In this document: positions 1 through 6,903 of the stretch, piece after piece
Layout of the letters: the number at the start of each line of letters is the position of its first letter
Numbering within the stretch: position 1 is the stretch's first letter
NCBI GenBank assembly: GCA_910586375.1
Contig: CAJUIE010000053.1
Span: 1-10,354, forward strand
Origin: an uncultured Alistipes sp.
GTDB lineage: Bacteria; Bacteroidota; Bacteroidia; Bacteroidales; Rikenellaceae
Direction: 5' to 3'
DNA: 10,354 nucleotides
Position numbers and translations under genes: made by a program
The notes under the pieces: model-generated
Seen by the model: the letters and a program-made list of their open reading frames with translations, nothing else
Databases searched by the model: none
What the model was told of the DNA's origin: nothing

Positions 1-1
1 C

Positions 2-844
2 CCCATGACCCTCTACAACCCCGGTGAGAAGCCCAACTTCCTCATCACCGAAGCCATGCGTGGCTTTGGAGCCATCCTGCGTCTGCAATCGGGCGAGGAG
101 TTCATGGATAAGTACCATCCCATGAAATCCCTGGCCCCGCGCGACGTCGTGGCCCGGGCCATTTACAGCGAGATGACGCACCGCGGTGAAGACTTCGTCT
201 ACCTCGACGTCACACACAAAGACCCCGAAGCCGTACGAAGCCACTTCCCCAACATCTATGAAAAGTGCCGCTCAATAGGCATCGACATCACACGCGACCT
301 GATTCCCGTAACCCCGGCGGCGCATTACTGCTGCGGCGGCGTAAGGGTCGATACGGACGGGCAGACCTCCATCAAACGGCTCTACGCCTTAGGCGAGACC
401 TCCTGCACGGGGCTGCACGGAGCCAACCGGCTGGCCTCCAACTCGCTGATCGAAGCGGTTGTCTATGGCGATCAGGCCGCACGCCACGCTGCGGCACAAC
501 TTGGTGAAGTGGATTTTCAGGAGGGGATTCCCGATTGGGATTTCGAGGGGACGCAACACACCGGGGAGATGCTCATGCTCATCCAGTCCAAGCGCGAGGT
601 ACAACAGATCATGTCCAATTACGTAGGCATCGTACGCTCGAACCTCTCGCTCAAACGGGCCATGCGCCGCCTCTCAATCCTTTACGAAGAGACTGAAGAG
701 CTCTACGGCAAGGCCAAGCCCAACCGCGAACTGTGCGAGCTGCGCAACATGATCGCCGTAGCCTACCTGGTCATCAAGCAGGGCCGCGAAATCAAGGAGT
801 CAGTAGGCTGCCACTACAATACAGACTATCCCAAAGAGAATTAA
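2..844 (+). CDS. nadB: L-aspartate oxidase, C-terminal part (5' end outside window)
   Basis: This flavoenzyme oxidises L-aspartate to iminoaspartate, the first step of de novo NAD synthesis; quinolinate synthase NadA uses the product. The frame is open at the left edge and begins inside the conserved F-H-P-T-x-L-Y segment, so the Met at 5 is internal. About 280 residues are present of a usual 520-540. Numbered from that Met, the expected active-site blocks are visible: SLAPRDVVARA with Arg46, PAAHYCCGG with His107, and GLHGANRLASNS with Arg142. They correspond to the catalytic Arg, His and Arg described for E. coli NadB. The HYCCGG and GLHGANRLASNS blocks also favour NadB over the related fumarate reductase or succinate dehydrogenase flavoproteins. 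The helical C-terminal domain is complete and ends in a TAA. Gene identity is secure; the FAD-binding N-terminus is simply not in view. Confidence 0.95.
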   Translation, partial: PMTLYNPGEKPNFLITEAMRGFGAILRLQSGEEFMDKYHPMKSLAPRDVVARAIYSEMTHRGEDFVYLDVTHKDPEAVRSHFPNIYEKCRSIGIDITRDLIPVTPAAHYCCGGVRVDTDGQTSIKRLYALGETSCTGLHGANRLASNSLIEAVVYGDQAARHAAAQLGEVDFQEGIPDWDFEGTQHTGEMLMLIQSKREVQQIMSNYVGIVRSNLSLKRAMRRLSILYEETEELYGKAKPNRELCELRNMIAVAYLVIKQGREIKESVGCHYNTDYPKEN

Positions 845-853
845 AAACCAAGA

Positions 854-862
854 GGGGGGGGG
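854..862 (+). repeat. G9 homopolymer tract downstream of nadB
   Basis: A run of nine G lies ten bases after the nadB stop. It is followed by a GC-rich stretch (863-899) containing CCTCCGC and CGACGGCTC, two words that also occur in the repeat region at 4229-4255. Similar runs occur at 4181-4189, 7853-7861 and 8272-8278. Function unknown; the shared words suggest a shortened relative of the 4.2 kb element. Confidence 0.6.
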
Positions 863-899
863 CACCGGCGGGCCTCCGCGGGGCGGGGCTGCGGCCCGA

Positions 900-916
900 C
901 GGCTCTTAAAGAGCCG
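900..916. other. Perfect hairpin between nadB and prfC
   Basis: CGGCTCTTAAAGAGCCG is an exact inverted repeat: 8-base arms around one base, or realistically a 6-bp stem with a 5-nt loop. No T run follows on the plus strand (AAAAACC follows), so it is not a typical intrinsic terminator for nadB. On the minus strand the T run precedes the stem. It could be an RNA stability element in the nadB-prfC spacer or the prfC 5' leader. Confidence 0.5.
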
Positions 917-945
917 AAAAACCTTTAACCTTTTACTTCTAAAAA

Positions 946-2529
946 ATGACTTTACACGACGAAATAGCACGGCGCCGCACCTTCGCGGTCATCGCCCACC
1001 CCGACGCAGGTAAAACGACCCTCACCGAAAAACTGCTCCTCTTCGGCGGCGCCATCCATGTGGCCGGAGCCGTCAAGAGCAACAAGATCAAGAAAGGCGC
1101 CACCTCCGACTTCATGGAGATCGAGCGCCAGCGCGGTATTTCGGTCGCCACAGCCGTCATGGGATTCGAATACGCCGGGTGCAAGATCAACATCCTCGAC
1201 ACACCGGGTCACGAAGACTTCGCCGAGGACACCTACCGCACCCTCACGGCCGTCGATTCGGTCATCATCGTCATCGACGGTGCCAAGGGCGTCGAAGCCC
1301 AGACGCGCAAGCTGATGGATGTGTGCCGCATGCGCAAAACCCCCGTTATCGTCTTCATCAACAAACTGGACCGCCCTTCCAAGGAGCCATTCGACCTGCT
1401 GGACGAGGTGGAAAAGGAGCTCCACATCCGCGTGCGTCCGCTGGCATTCCCTATTTCCAACGGCCCGACGTTCAAGGGTGTCTACAACCTCTACGAAAAG
1501 AACCTTTCGCTCTTCACGTCGGACGAGAAGCTCACGGCCGACGCCTCGACGATCGAAATCCACGACCTGCAAGCGCCCGAGCTGGCACAACACATCGGCG
1601 AGAAGTTCGCCGACCAGCTGCGACAGGACGTCGAGCTGGTGGAGGGAGTCTACGACGCATTCGACCGCGAAGCCTACCTGCGCGGCGAGCTGGCACCCGT
1701 ATTCTTCGGCTCGGCGGTCAACAACTTCGGCGTGCGCGAGCTGCTGGAGTGCTTCGTGCGCATCGCCCCCTCACCGCGCCCGGCACCCACCGAGAGCCGC
1801 ACAGTAGAACCGCAGGAGGGCAAGATGACGGGCTTCGTCTTCAAGATACACGCCAATATGGACCCCAACCACCGCGACCGCATCGCCTTTCTGAAGATCT
1901 GTTCCGGCATGTTCGAGCGCAATAAGAACTACCTCCACGTGCGGAGCGGCAAGCAGATGAAATTCTCGTCGCCAACGGCCTTCATGGCCGAAAAGAAATC
2001 GGTGATCGACGAAGCCTGGCCGGGCGACATCGTGGGTCTGCACGACACGGGCAACTTCAAGATCGGCGACACCTTCACCGAGGGCGAGACACTCAAGTTC
2101 ACGGGTATTCCGTCGTTCGCACCCGAGCAGTTCCGCTACATCGAGAATGCTGACCCGATGAAGTTCAAGCAACTGGCCAAGGGTATCGACCAGTTGATGG
2201 ACGAAGGCGTAGCGCAGCTCTTCACCAGCTCCCTCAACGGCCGCAAGATCATCGGCACGGTGGGTGCCCTCCAGTTCGAAGTGATCCAATACCGCCTGGA
2301 ACACGAATACAACGCCTCGTGCCGCTGGGAGCCGATTTCGATCTACAAGGCCTGCTGGATCGAAAGCGACAACGCCGAACAGCTCGCCGACTTCAAGAAA
2401 CGCAAGCACACCAACATGGCCGTCGACAAACATGGCCGCGACGTCTTCCTGGCCGACACGAACTACGCCCTGACCCTGGCACAGGAGAATTTCAAAGATA
2501 TTCGCTTTTCGTTTGCGTCGGAGTTCTGA
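946..2529 (+). CDS. prfC: Peptide chain release factor 3 (RF3), GTPase
   Basis: RF3 is a ribosome-associated translational GTPase that removes RF1/RF2 after peptide release. The 527-residue product matches the usual family length. GTPase motifs are in order: P-loop AHPDAGKTT at 17-25, switch I RGISVATAV near 63-71, DTPGHED at 85-91 and NKLD at 139-142. The FGSAVNNFG segment further on is the RF3-type G5 region. The SDFMEIERQRGISV segment separates RF3 from EF-G and from tetracycline-resistance proteins. The ATG at 946 follows five A residues and has no Shine-Dalgarno sequence, normal for Bacteroidetes. The spacer to nadB is 101 nt with no clear TAnnTTTG promoter, so read-through from nadB is possible. 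The gene ends in a TGA just before a strong terminator and converges with tatC. Confidence 0.97.
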   Translation: MTLHDEIARRRTFAVIAHPDAGKTTLTEKLLLFGGAIHVAGAVKSNKIKKGATSDFMEIERQRGISVATAVMGFEYAGCKINILDTPGHEDFAEDTYRTLTAVDSVIIVIDGAKGVEAQTRKLMDVCRMRKTPVIVFINKLDRPSKEPFDLLDEVEKELHIRVRPLAFPISNGPTFKGVYNLYEKNLSLFTSDEKLTADASTIEIHDLQAPELAQHIGEKFADQLRQDVELVEGVYDAFDREAYLRGELAPVFFGSAVNNFGVRELLECFVRIAPSPRPAPTESRTVEPQEGKMTGFVFKIHANMDPNHRDRIAFLKICSGMFERNKNYLHVRSGKQMKFSSPTAFMAEKKSVIDEAWPGDIVGLHDTGNFKIGDTFTEGETLKFTGIPSFAPEQFRYIENADPMKFKQLAKGIDQLMDEGVAQLFTSSLNGRKIIGTVGALQFEVIQYRLEHEYNASCRWEPISIYKACWIESDNAEQLADFKKRKHTNMAVDKHGRDVFLADTNYALTLAQENFKDIRFSFASEF

Positions 2530-2551
2530 CGTCGAACAATCCCCATACAAC

Positions 2552-2584
2552 AAAGCCTGCCGCAATCATGCAGCAGGCTTTTTT
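2552..2584 (+). terminator. Rho-independent terminator of prfC, possibly shared with tatC
   Basis: AAAGCCTGC (2552-2560) pairs with GCAGGCTTT (2573-2581) across a 12-nt loop and runs into six T (2579-2584). It starts 22 nt after the prfC stop. Read on the minus strand the same stem has only a short T stretch, so it is a weaker terminator for tatC, which ends 41 nt away. Confidence 0.88.
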
Positions 2585-2624
2585 CGCCCCGCTCTCCGGC
2601 TCCTCTTCGGTACCGGCTACGTCA

Positions 2625-3476
2625 TCACTGACCATCGGCCTGCCGACGCTCAACACGTGCCGCCAGGCGGATGCTCGACTCATAGAGCCAATAAAGAGGA
2701 ATAATAACCAGCACCAGACTGAAGATATCGGGAGGCGTGATGATCGCTGCCAGCACCAGCAGAGCCACGAACGCATGCCGCCGATAACTCCGCAACCCTG
2801 CGGCCGAAACCAGCCCCATACGAGTGAGGAAGTAGACCAGCAACGGCAGTTGGAAAAGGAGCGCCGTAGCTACCGACGCGACGACGACCGTGGAAAGGTA
2901 CTCCCCCACATCGATCATATTGACGATCGACGGGCTGGCCTCGTAATTGATGAAGAAGTTCAACGACAGGGGCACGATGACAAAATAACCGAACAACAGT
3001 CCCGTAAAAAAGAGCAGCGACACCCATGCCACGAAGCGATGCGTCACTGCCACCTCGTGTGGCGTAAGCGCCGGTTTCACGAAGCGCCAGAACTCCCACA
3101 GCACATAAGGCATGGCAATGACCACACCCGCGAGAAGCGAAATCTTCATATGAAGATTAAACTGTCCTGCGAGCGAAGTATTTATCAACTTGAAGTCGAG
3201 CCGCGAGACGTCAAAAGCTCCAGGATCGACACTCCACCCCCACCCGGTCCAAGCCTCCAGACGCTCGCACAGCACCGCCAGAGCCTGCCCAACGGCCAGC
3301 AGCAGCCGATTTGTGGGAAAGTCAGCACTTCGGGGCCCGAACAACACCCCATCGACAATAACACCACGCGCCAGAAAAGCCGCCACACCGAGCACAACAA
3401 CAGCCACTGCGCTGCGCACCAGATGGGGGCGCAACGCCGCGAAATGATCCCAGAAATCCATTTCCCGTTCAGCCAT
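2625..3476 (-). CDS. tatC: Twin-arginine translocase subunit TatC
   Basis: TatC is the polytopic inner-membrane receptor for twin-arginine signal peptides and works with TatA to export folded proteins. The 283-residue protein has the hydrophobic pattern of the six-helix family. Diagnostic blocks are FWDHFAALRPHL (8-19), MPYVLWEFWRFVKPALTPHE (122-141, with the conserved signal-binding Glu141) and ITPPDIFS near the C-terminus. The loop after the first membrane helix is about 45 residues longer than in the 258-residue E. coli protein. The position equivalent to E. coli Glu15 is Ala14, while the neighbouring Arg (Arg16) is kept. The gene ends in a tandem TGA TGA and lies 68 nt downstream of tatA, with which it forms an operon. 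No tatB is present, as expected for Bacteroidetes. Confidence 0.95.
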   Translation of the reverse strand: MAEREMDFWDHFAALRPHLVRSAVAVVVLGVAAFLARGVIVDGVLFGPRSADFPTNRLLLAVGQALAVLCERLEAWTGWGWSVDPGAFDVSRLDFKLINTSLAGQFNLHMKISLLAGVVIAMPYVLWEFWRFVKPALTPHEVAVTHRFVAWVSLLFFTGLLFGYFVIVPLSLNFFINYEASPSIVNMIDVGEYLSTVVVASVATALLFQLPLLVYFLTRMGLVSAAGLRSYRRHAFVALLVLAAIITPPDIFSLVLVIIPLYWLYESSIRLAARVERRQADGQ

Positions 3477-3544
3477 GACATTATCGTATCAACGCTCCGG
3501 CTCTTTTGGAATGCGAGGCGTAGTCCTTCCAGGCAAAGCGCCTT

Positions 3545-3772
3545 TTACTTCTCCTCCTCTCGCGGGGACTCTTTGGGCTCCGCTTTCTTCTCCGACGTCG
3601 TTGCTTTCCTCTCTTCGGCCGAATAATCGGTGTTCATGGCATCCTTAAATTCGCGCATACCGCGGCCCAAACCACGCATCAATTCGGGAATCTTACGGCC
3701 ACCAAAGAGCAACAGCACCACAACAGCAATAATGAGTATCTGGCCGTAACCGACCGCACAAGGAATAAACAT
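3545..3772 (-). CDS. tatA: Twin-arginine translocase subunit TatA/TatE family
   Basis: TatA is a small membrane protein that oligomerises to form the translocation path for folded Tat substrates. The 75-residue product has one short membrane helix (about 9-22) with a polar Gln11, the hinge FGGRKIPEL (23-31), an amphipathic helix (to about 46) and a charged Lys/Glu-rich tail. This layout and length fit TatA/E; nothing here marks it as TatB, and in a two-component system one such subunit serves both roles. The ATG at 3772 lies about 28 nt downstream of a good Bacteroidetes promoter (3801-3831). The start puts the membrane helix at the expected distance from the N-terminus. tatC follows on the same strand. 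Confidence 0.93.
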   Translation of the reverse strand: MFIPCAVGYGQILIIAVVVLLLFGGRKIPELMRGLGRGMREFKDAMNTDYSAEERKATTSEKKAEPKESPREEEK

Positions 3773-3800
3773 AAGTTTCGTTTTTTGGTTTTCGACCCTA

Positions 3801-3831
3801 TAAAGATAGTGACTTTTTCACGTTTCTGCAA
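3801..3831 (-). promoter_or_regulatory. Promoter of tatA-tatC
   Basis: On the minus strand, TTG (3831-3829), a 20-nt spacer and TATCTTTA (3808-3801) match the Bacteroidetes consensus TTG/TAnnTTTG with one mismatch in the last base. The expected transcript start near 3794 gives a leader of about 20 nt. Confidence 0.65.
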
Positions 3832-3897
3832 CCCGCCCTCTCAATCAACGGACCTCGGGCTCCGAATATTGCCACACCGTATGCCGACACCTCGCCC

Positions 3898-4146
3898 GAC
3901 TTCTACCCCGCTTCGGGTTGCCGCACCAGCAGTTCCGGCAGCCTGAACCTTATAAGCACGAACGGCTTCTCCTGGAGCAGTGCACCTTACGCGGCGTCGA
4001 GCGTGGACGGGTCGACCTTGAACTTCAACAGTTCCAACGTGCACCCCGAGAACTACAACACCCGTGCGCACGGTCTCCCCGTTCGCGGAGGGCAGGAATT
4101 TTTCAGGCCGCAGACAGCGTGTCTTCGTCGCGGGAGACCACAGTGA
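3898..4146 (+). pseudogene. Startless fragment of a FISUMP/C-type-lectin-like domain resembling a DGR variable region (copy 1)
   Basis: An open frame with no usable start codon encodes the end of a domain typical of proteins annotated as Fibrobacter succinogenes major paralogous domain, the fold used by Bacteroidetes DGR target proteins. Recognisable pieces are FYPASGCR, SGSLN, GFSWSSAP, LNFNSSNVHPEN and GLPVR. Similarity to copy 2 (8405-8593) is gapless over 63 codons, 3907-4095. The usual PVRCVQ end is altered here to PVRGGQ, and the frame runs on to a TGA at 4144 through an inverted repeat. The frame stays open leftward beyond 3841 into the tatA promoter region but shows no ATG and no domain N-terminus. 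It is most likely a relic or orphan cassette, not an expressed protein. Seven AAC codons remain, the codon type that DGRs mutate. No reverse transcriptase or template repeat is nearby. Confidence 0.7.
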
Positions 4147-4168
4147 GCCGGGGCCAGTGAAAATTTTC
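4095..4168. repeat. Imperfect inverted repeat after lectin fragment 1
   Basis: The left arm begins GGAATTTTTCAGGCC (4095-4109) and the right arm ends GGCCAGTGAAAATTTTC (4152-4168). Nine of eleven outer positions pair, and the inner GTCT (4121-4124) and AGAC (4135-4138) pair as well. It directly abuts the end of the lectin-domain homology. It could be a relic of a mobile-element end or a transcript hairpin. Confidence 0.45.
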
Positions 4169-4180
4169 TCTTCGGCGGCA

Positions 4181-4304
4181 GGGGGGGGGCTTCGGGCCAG
4201 AGCCAGCGGAGCAAGACACCAGGTGTCGAGCCTCCGCAGCCGGGGGCGACGGCTCGCACGACCAACGGTCGAAAAGATTCTTCGGCTAACGCCTCAGAAT
4301 GACA
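4181..4304 (+). repeat. GC-rich mosaic of small palindromes with G9 tract and a dispersed hairpin repeat
   Basis: This stretch holds no gene. In order it has a G9 run (4181-4189), the palindrome GACACCAGGTGTC, the 20-mer GAGCCTCCGCAGCCGGGGGC (4228-4247), the hairpin CGACCAACGGTCG, and a terminal unit (4275-4304) that starts AGATTCTTCGGC and ends CAGAATGACA. The 20-mer recurs inverted with one mismatch at 8642-8661. A longer relative of the terminal unit recurs in the same orientation at 8667-8708. From memory, hairpins of the form GATTCTTCG...GAATGACA are dispersed in many bacterial genomes. Confidence 0.55.
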
Positions 4305-4321
4305 GAGGGGAGGAGCAGAAC

Positions 4322-4354
4322 AAAAAAAACCTTTGCTTTTCAGCAAAGGTTTTT
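4322..4354 (-). terminator. Intrinsic terminator of tRNA-Pro
   Basis: A 13-bp stem (4325-4337 with 4342-4354) with a 4-nt loop lies 16 nt past the tRNA 3' end. Read on the minus strand it finishes in eight T. The plus-strand side also ends in a short T run, so it may work in both directions and insulate the tRNA from the repeat region. Confidence 0.85.
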
Positions 4355-4370
4355 CGCCGTATGTGGCTTG

Positions 4371-4445
4371 TCGGGGTGACTGGATTCGAACCAGCGACCA
4401 CACGCCCCCCAGACGTGTACTCTAACCGGACTGAGCTACGCCCCG
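4371..4445 (-). tRNA. tRNA-Pro (anticodon GGG)
   Basis: The minus strand folds into a 75-nt cloverleaf. It has acceptor CGGGGCG/CACCCCG with discriminator A, D arm GCTC/GAGT, anticodon stem CACGT/GCGTG around loop CTGGGGG, variable loop TGGTC and T arm GCTGG/CCAGT with TTCGAAT. The anticodon GGG with G37 indicates proline and reads CCC/CCU codons. CCA is not encoded. Acceptor position 6-67 is a C-A mismatch where a C-G pair would be expected. A near-consensus promoter lies upstream and a terminator downstream, so it is a single-gene transcript. Confidence 0.93.
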
Positions 4446-4474
4446 ATTACCCGAAACCTGCTGGTTTGGGACTG

Positions 4475-4505
4475 CAAATATAGCATATTTTTCGAAAACC
4501 AACAA
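4475..4505 (-). promoter_or_regulatory. Promoter of tRNA-Pro
   Basis: On the minus strand TTG (4505-4503), exactly 20 nt, then TATATTTG (4482-4475), a perfect TAnnTTTG match. The predicted start lies about 22 nt before the mature tRNA. The rest of 4446-4729 holds this promoter, the next gene's promoter and no other recognisable element. Confidence 0.75.
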
Positions 4506-4690
4506 TTCCGGTCGATTTTTTTTGTACTCATCCGCAAAAATACCCATAATCATTAAAGTACCTATATACTCCGCTCCACCCCGGAAGTTCCCGGATCGCC
4601 TTTTTGCTTTTAACAACTATAGTGTCACGGCCTGCGGAGACCCACATGGCTCAAAGAACCGTATTCAGCAATAAAAATTCGACAAGGCAG

Positions 4691-4723
4691 TTTGCAGTTA
4701 AGCATTATTTTTTGCTAATTTTG
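4691..4723 (+). promoter_or_regulatory. Promoter of the FecCD-type transporter operon
   Basis: TTTG in GCAGTTTGCAG supplies the upstream element. About 21 nt later TAATTTTG (4716-4723) is a perfect -7 match. The element ends only 6 nt before the ATG at 4730, so the predicted transcript starts at or within a few bases of the start codon. Confidence 0.65.
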
Positions 4724-4729
4724 TCGTCG

Positions 4730-5896
4730 ATGAAACCTTTCCTGCCCCTCGTACTCGCTCTGGCGATCCTTTCGGCAGCCTGCGGCAACCAGGCGAAACA
4801 TACCCTCGACGACTTCTCTGTCGTCCGCTACACCCCAACCTTTGCCTCAGGTTTCGATATCCGCGGTAACGACACCGACGAGACAACCCTTATCTCCATC
4901 CGCAATCCCTGGCAGGGGGCCCGGCAGGTGGAGCAGCATCTGCTCGTATTGCGCAACAGCACCCAGCCCCCCGAAGACTTCGACGGCCAGATTGTCCGGG
5001 CTCCCGTGCAGCGCATCGTCTGCCTCTCGTCGAGCCACGTGGCGATGTTTGATGCCCTGGGCGAGGTCCGACGCATCAAGGGCGTTTCAGGTATCGACTA
5101 CCTTTCCAATCCCTACATCCGCGAACACAGCCGCTGCGGCGAAGTCCGCGATGTGGGCTATGATACGGCCCTCGACTTCGAACTGCTTGCTGCACTGCGT
5201 CCAGACATCGTGCTGCTCTATGGCGTGACGGGCGAGAATACAATCGTCACGGGCAAACTCCGCGAGCTCGGCATCCCTTATATATACATCGGTGAATATT
5301 TAGAAGAATCCCCCCTCGGCAAGGCCGAATGGTGCATGGTCATCGCCGAGCTGTGCGACTGTCGCGAACGAGGGGAGGCATTATTCGAAAAAATCGTCGA
5401 GCGCTACAACACTACAGTCCGGCGTGTGCAGCAATATATCGACGAAGAGCTACCCGACATTGCCTGCCGCCCCCGGGTGCTGCTGAACACACCCTACCGC
5501 GATACGTGGTTTATGCCGCCCGAGAACAACTACATGGTCCGACTGATCCGCGACGCCGGAGGTGACACTTATACCGTTTCCGAGTCGGGCAACACATCGC
5601 TGCCGGTCGACCTGGAGAAAGCCTACCTGCTGGCTGCCGACGCCGATGTGTGGCTCAACGTCGGGACCTGCAATACACTCGACGAACTGAAAACCCAAAA
5701 CCCCAAATTCGCCGATATGCCTGTCGTGCGCAATCATCGGGTTTACAACAACAACCTCAGGCAGACCCCGGCCGGAGGCTCCGACTTCTGGGAATCAGGC
5801 ACCGTGCGGCCCGATCTGGTGCTGCACGACCTCACCACGATCCTTCACCCCTCACTCGGCGCCGACACCCTCACCTATTACAAAAGGCTCGAATAA
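4730..5896 (+). CDS. Periplasmic-binding lipoprotein of a FecCD-type ABC importer (BtuF/FhuD-like)
   Basis: This is the substrate-capture component of an iron-siderophore, haem or cobamide importer. The 388-residue product starts with a lipoprotein signal peptide (Lys2, hydrophobic 4-14, lipobox LSAAC with Cys18). No acidic run follows the Cys, which argues against surface export. A roughly 70-residue Bacteroidetes-type N-terminal extension precedes the two-lobed Peripla_BP_2 domain, which opens at RIVCLSSSHVAMFDALG (from residue 95) and contains LLAALRPDIVLLYG and a long linking helix. In-frame ATGs at 4604 and 4646 were rejected because they lie upstream of the promoter and would bury the signal peptide. 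The permease begins 2 nt after the TAA, so they are co-transcribed. No cobalamin-riboswitch box was seen upstream, and no outer-membrane receptor gene is adjacent, so the substrate stays open. Confidence 0.9.
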   Translation: MKPFLPLVLALAILSAACGNQAKHTLDDFSVVRYTPTFASGFDIRGNDTDETTLISIRNPWQGARQVEQHLLVLRNSTQPPEDFDGQIVRAPVQRIVCLSSSHVAMFDALGEVRRIKGVSGIDYLSNPYIREHSRCGEVRDVGYDTALDFELLAALRPDIVLLYGVTGENTIVTGKLRELGIPYIYIGEYLEESPLGKAEWCMVIAELCDCRERGEALFEKIVERYNTTVRRVQQYIDEELPDIACRPRVLLNTPYRDTWFMPPENNYMVRLIRDAGGDTYTVSESGNTSLPVDLEKAYLLAADADVWLNVGTCNTLDELKTQNPKFADMPVVRNHRVYNNNLRQTPAGGSDFWESGTVRPDLVLHDLTTILHPSLGADTLTYYKRLE

Positions 5897-5898
5897 CG

Positions 5899-6903
5899 AT
5901 GTCTCGCACCTCCCGGCTCTTCACGGCACTCGCACTGGCCACCGTCGTGCTCTTCACGGCCGACCTGGCTATCGGTTCGGTAGCCCTCTCGCCGGGGGAG
6001 ATATGGCGGGCCCTGACGGGCTCTTCGGCCGATCGGGCCACCAGCGACATCGTGCTAAAAATCCGCCTTCTCAAGGCTATTACGGCCCTGCTGACAGGTG
6101 CGGCGCTCTCCGCAGCCGGGCTCCAGATGCAAACCCTCTTCCGCAACCCTCTGGCCGGGCCTTACGTCCTGGGCGTCAGTGCAGGAGCCGGTTTGGGTGT
6201 CGCACTCTTCGTATTAGGAGCCCCGCTTTCAGGCATCGCAGCCCACACTTTCGTCCGCGCACTCGGCATGGCCGGGGCTGCATGGATAGGCTCGGCCCTC
6301 ATACTGCTGCTCGTTATGACTGTCAGTCGCCGCATCAAGGACATCATGGTGCTGCTGATCCTCGGCATGATGCTCGGCTCGGGCATCGGCTCGGTGGTCG
6401 AAATCCTCCAATACCTCTCCTCCGAGGCGGCCCTCAAGTCGTTCATCGTCTGGACGATGGGGTCGCTGGGCGACGTCACAACCGGACAGCTCACCCTGCT
6501 GCTGCCCGTCGTCCTGGCCGGGCTGGGACTCTCCGTATCCCTCATCAAGCCGCTTAATCTCCTGCTTCTGGGTGAACATTACGCCCGCACATCAGGCCTC
6601 GACATCCAGCGCACGCGCTCCCTGCTGCTGCTCTCCACCGTGTTGCTTGCAGGAACAATCACAGCCTTTTGCGGCCCCATCGGATTTGTCGGTCTGGCCG
6701 TGCCCCACCTCTCCCGCATGCTTTTCCGCAGCGCCGACCACCGTTTGCTCATGCCCGCCTCAATGCTGGGAGGCGCAGCACTGCTGCTGCTCTGCGACCT
6801 CGTATCCAAGCTCTTGGCCCTGCCGATCAACACCATAACGGCCCTGACGGGCATTCCGGTCGTCATCTTCGTTGTCCTCCGCAACCGCACCCTCTTCCGA
6901 TGA
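5899..6903 (+). CDS. FecCD-family ABC transporter permease
   Basis: This 334-residue inner-membrane subunit forms the import channel for the substrate delivered by the preceding lipoprotein. It is hydrophobic throughout, with roughly nine to ten membrane segments. It carries the family's hallmark block around 70-105 (GAALSAAGLQMQTLFRNPLA followed by GPYVLGVSAGAG), the ARTSGLDIQRTR coupling region and the C-terminal CGPIGFVGLAVPHLSRMLF and NTITALTGIPVVIFVVLR segments. The ATG at 5899 was chosen because it follows the upstream stop by 2 nt and opens directly into the first hydrophobic segment; the frame remains open leftward only by overlap with the binding-protein gene. Its TGA overlaps the ATPase start in an ATGA, a sign of translational coupling. 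Homodimer assembly is expected, as only one permease gene is present. Confidence 0.95.
   Translation: MSRTSRLFTALALATVVLFTADLAIGSVALSPGEIWRALTGSSADRATSDIVLKIRLLKAITALLTGAALSAAGLQMQTLFRNPLAGPYVLGVSAGAGLGVALFVLGAPLSGIAAHTFVRALGMAGAAWIGSALILLLVMTVSRRIKDIMVLLILGMMLGSGIGSVVEILQYLSSEAALKSFIVWTMGSLGDVTTGQLTLLLPVVLAGLGLSVSLIKPLNLLLLGEHYARTSGLDIQRTRSLLLLSTVLLAGTITAFCGPIGFVGLAVPHLSRMLFRSADHRLLMPASMLGGAALLLLCDLVSKLLALPINTITALTGIPVVIFVVLRNRTLFR

Noticed and set aside
1179..1925. Other-frame open frames within prfC on both strands
   Set aside because: They are shadows of the RF3 gene, with Arg/His-rich or hydrophobic low-complexity translations and no motifs.
2319..3626. Long plus-strand open frame of 435 codons opposite tatC
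   Set aside because: It overlaps the end of prfC and all of tatC on the other strand. Its translation is low-complexity, rich in Arg, Gln and His, as expected for the antisense of a hydrophobic GC-rich gene, and shows no domain.
4446..4729. Cobalamin riboswitch upstream of the transporter operon
   Set aside because: No recognisable B12-box sequence was found, and the promoter sits only a few bases from the start codon, leaving no room for a riboswitch in the transcript.
5650..5898. Upstream in-frame start for the permease
   Set aside because: It lies wholly within the binding-protein gene in another frame and encodes Arg-rich sequence. The ATG at 5899 fits the membrane topology and operon spacing.
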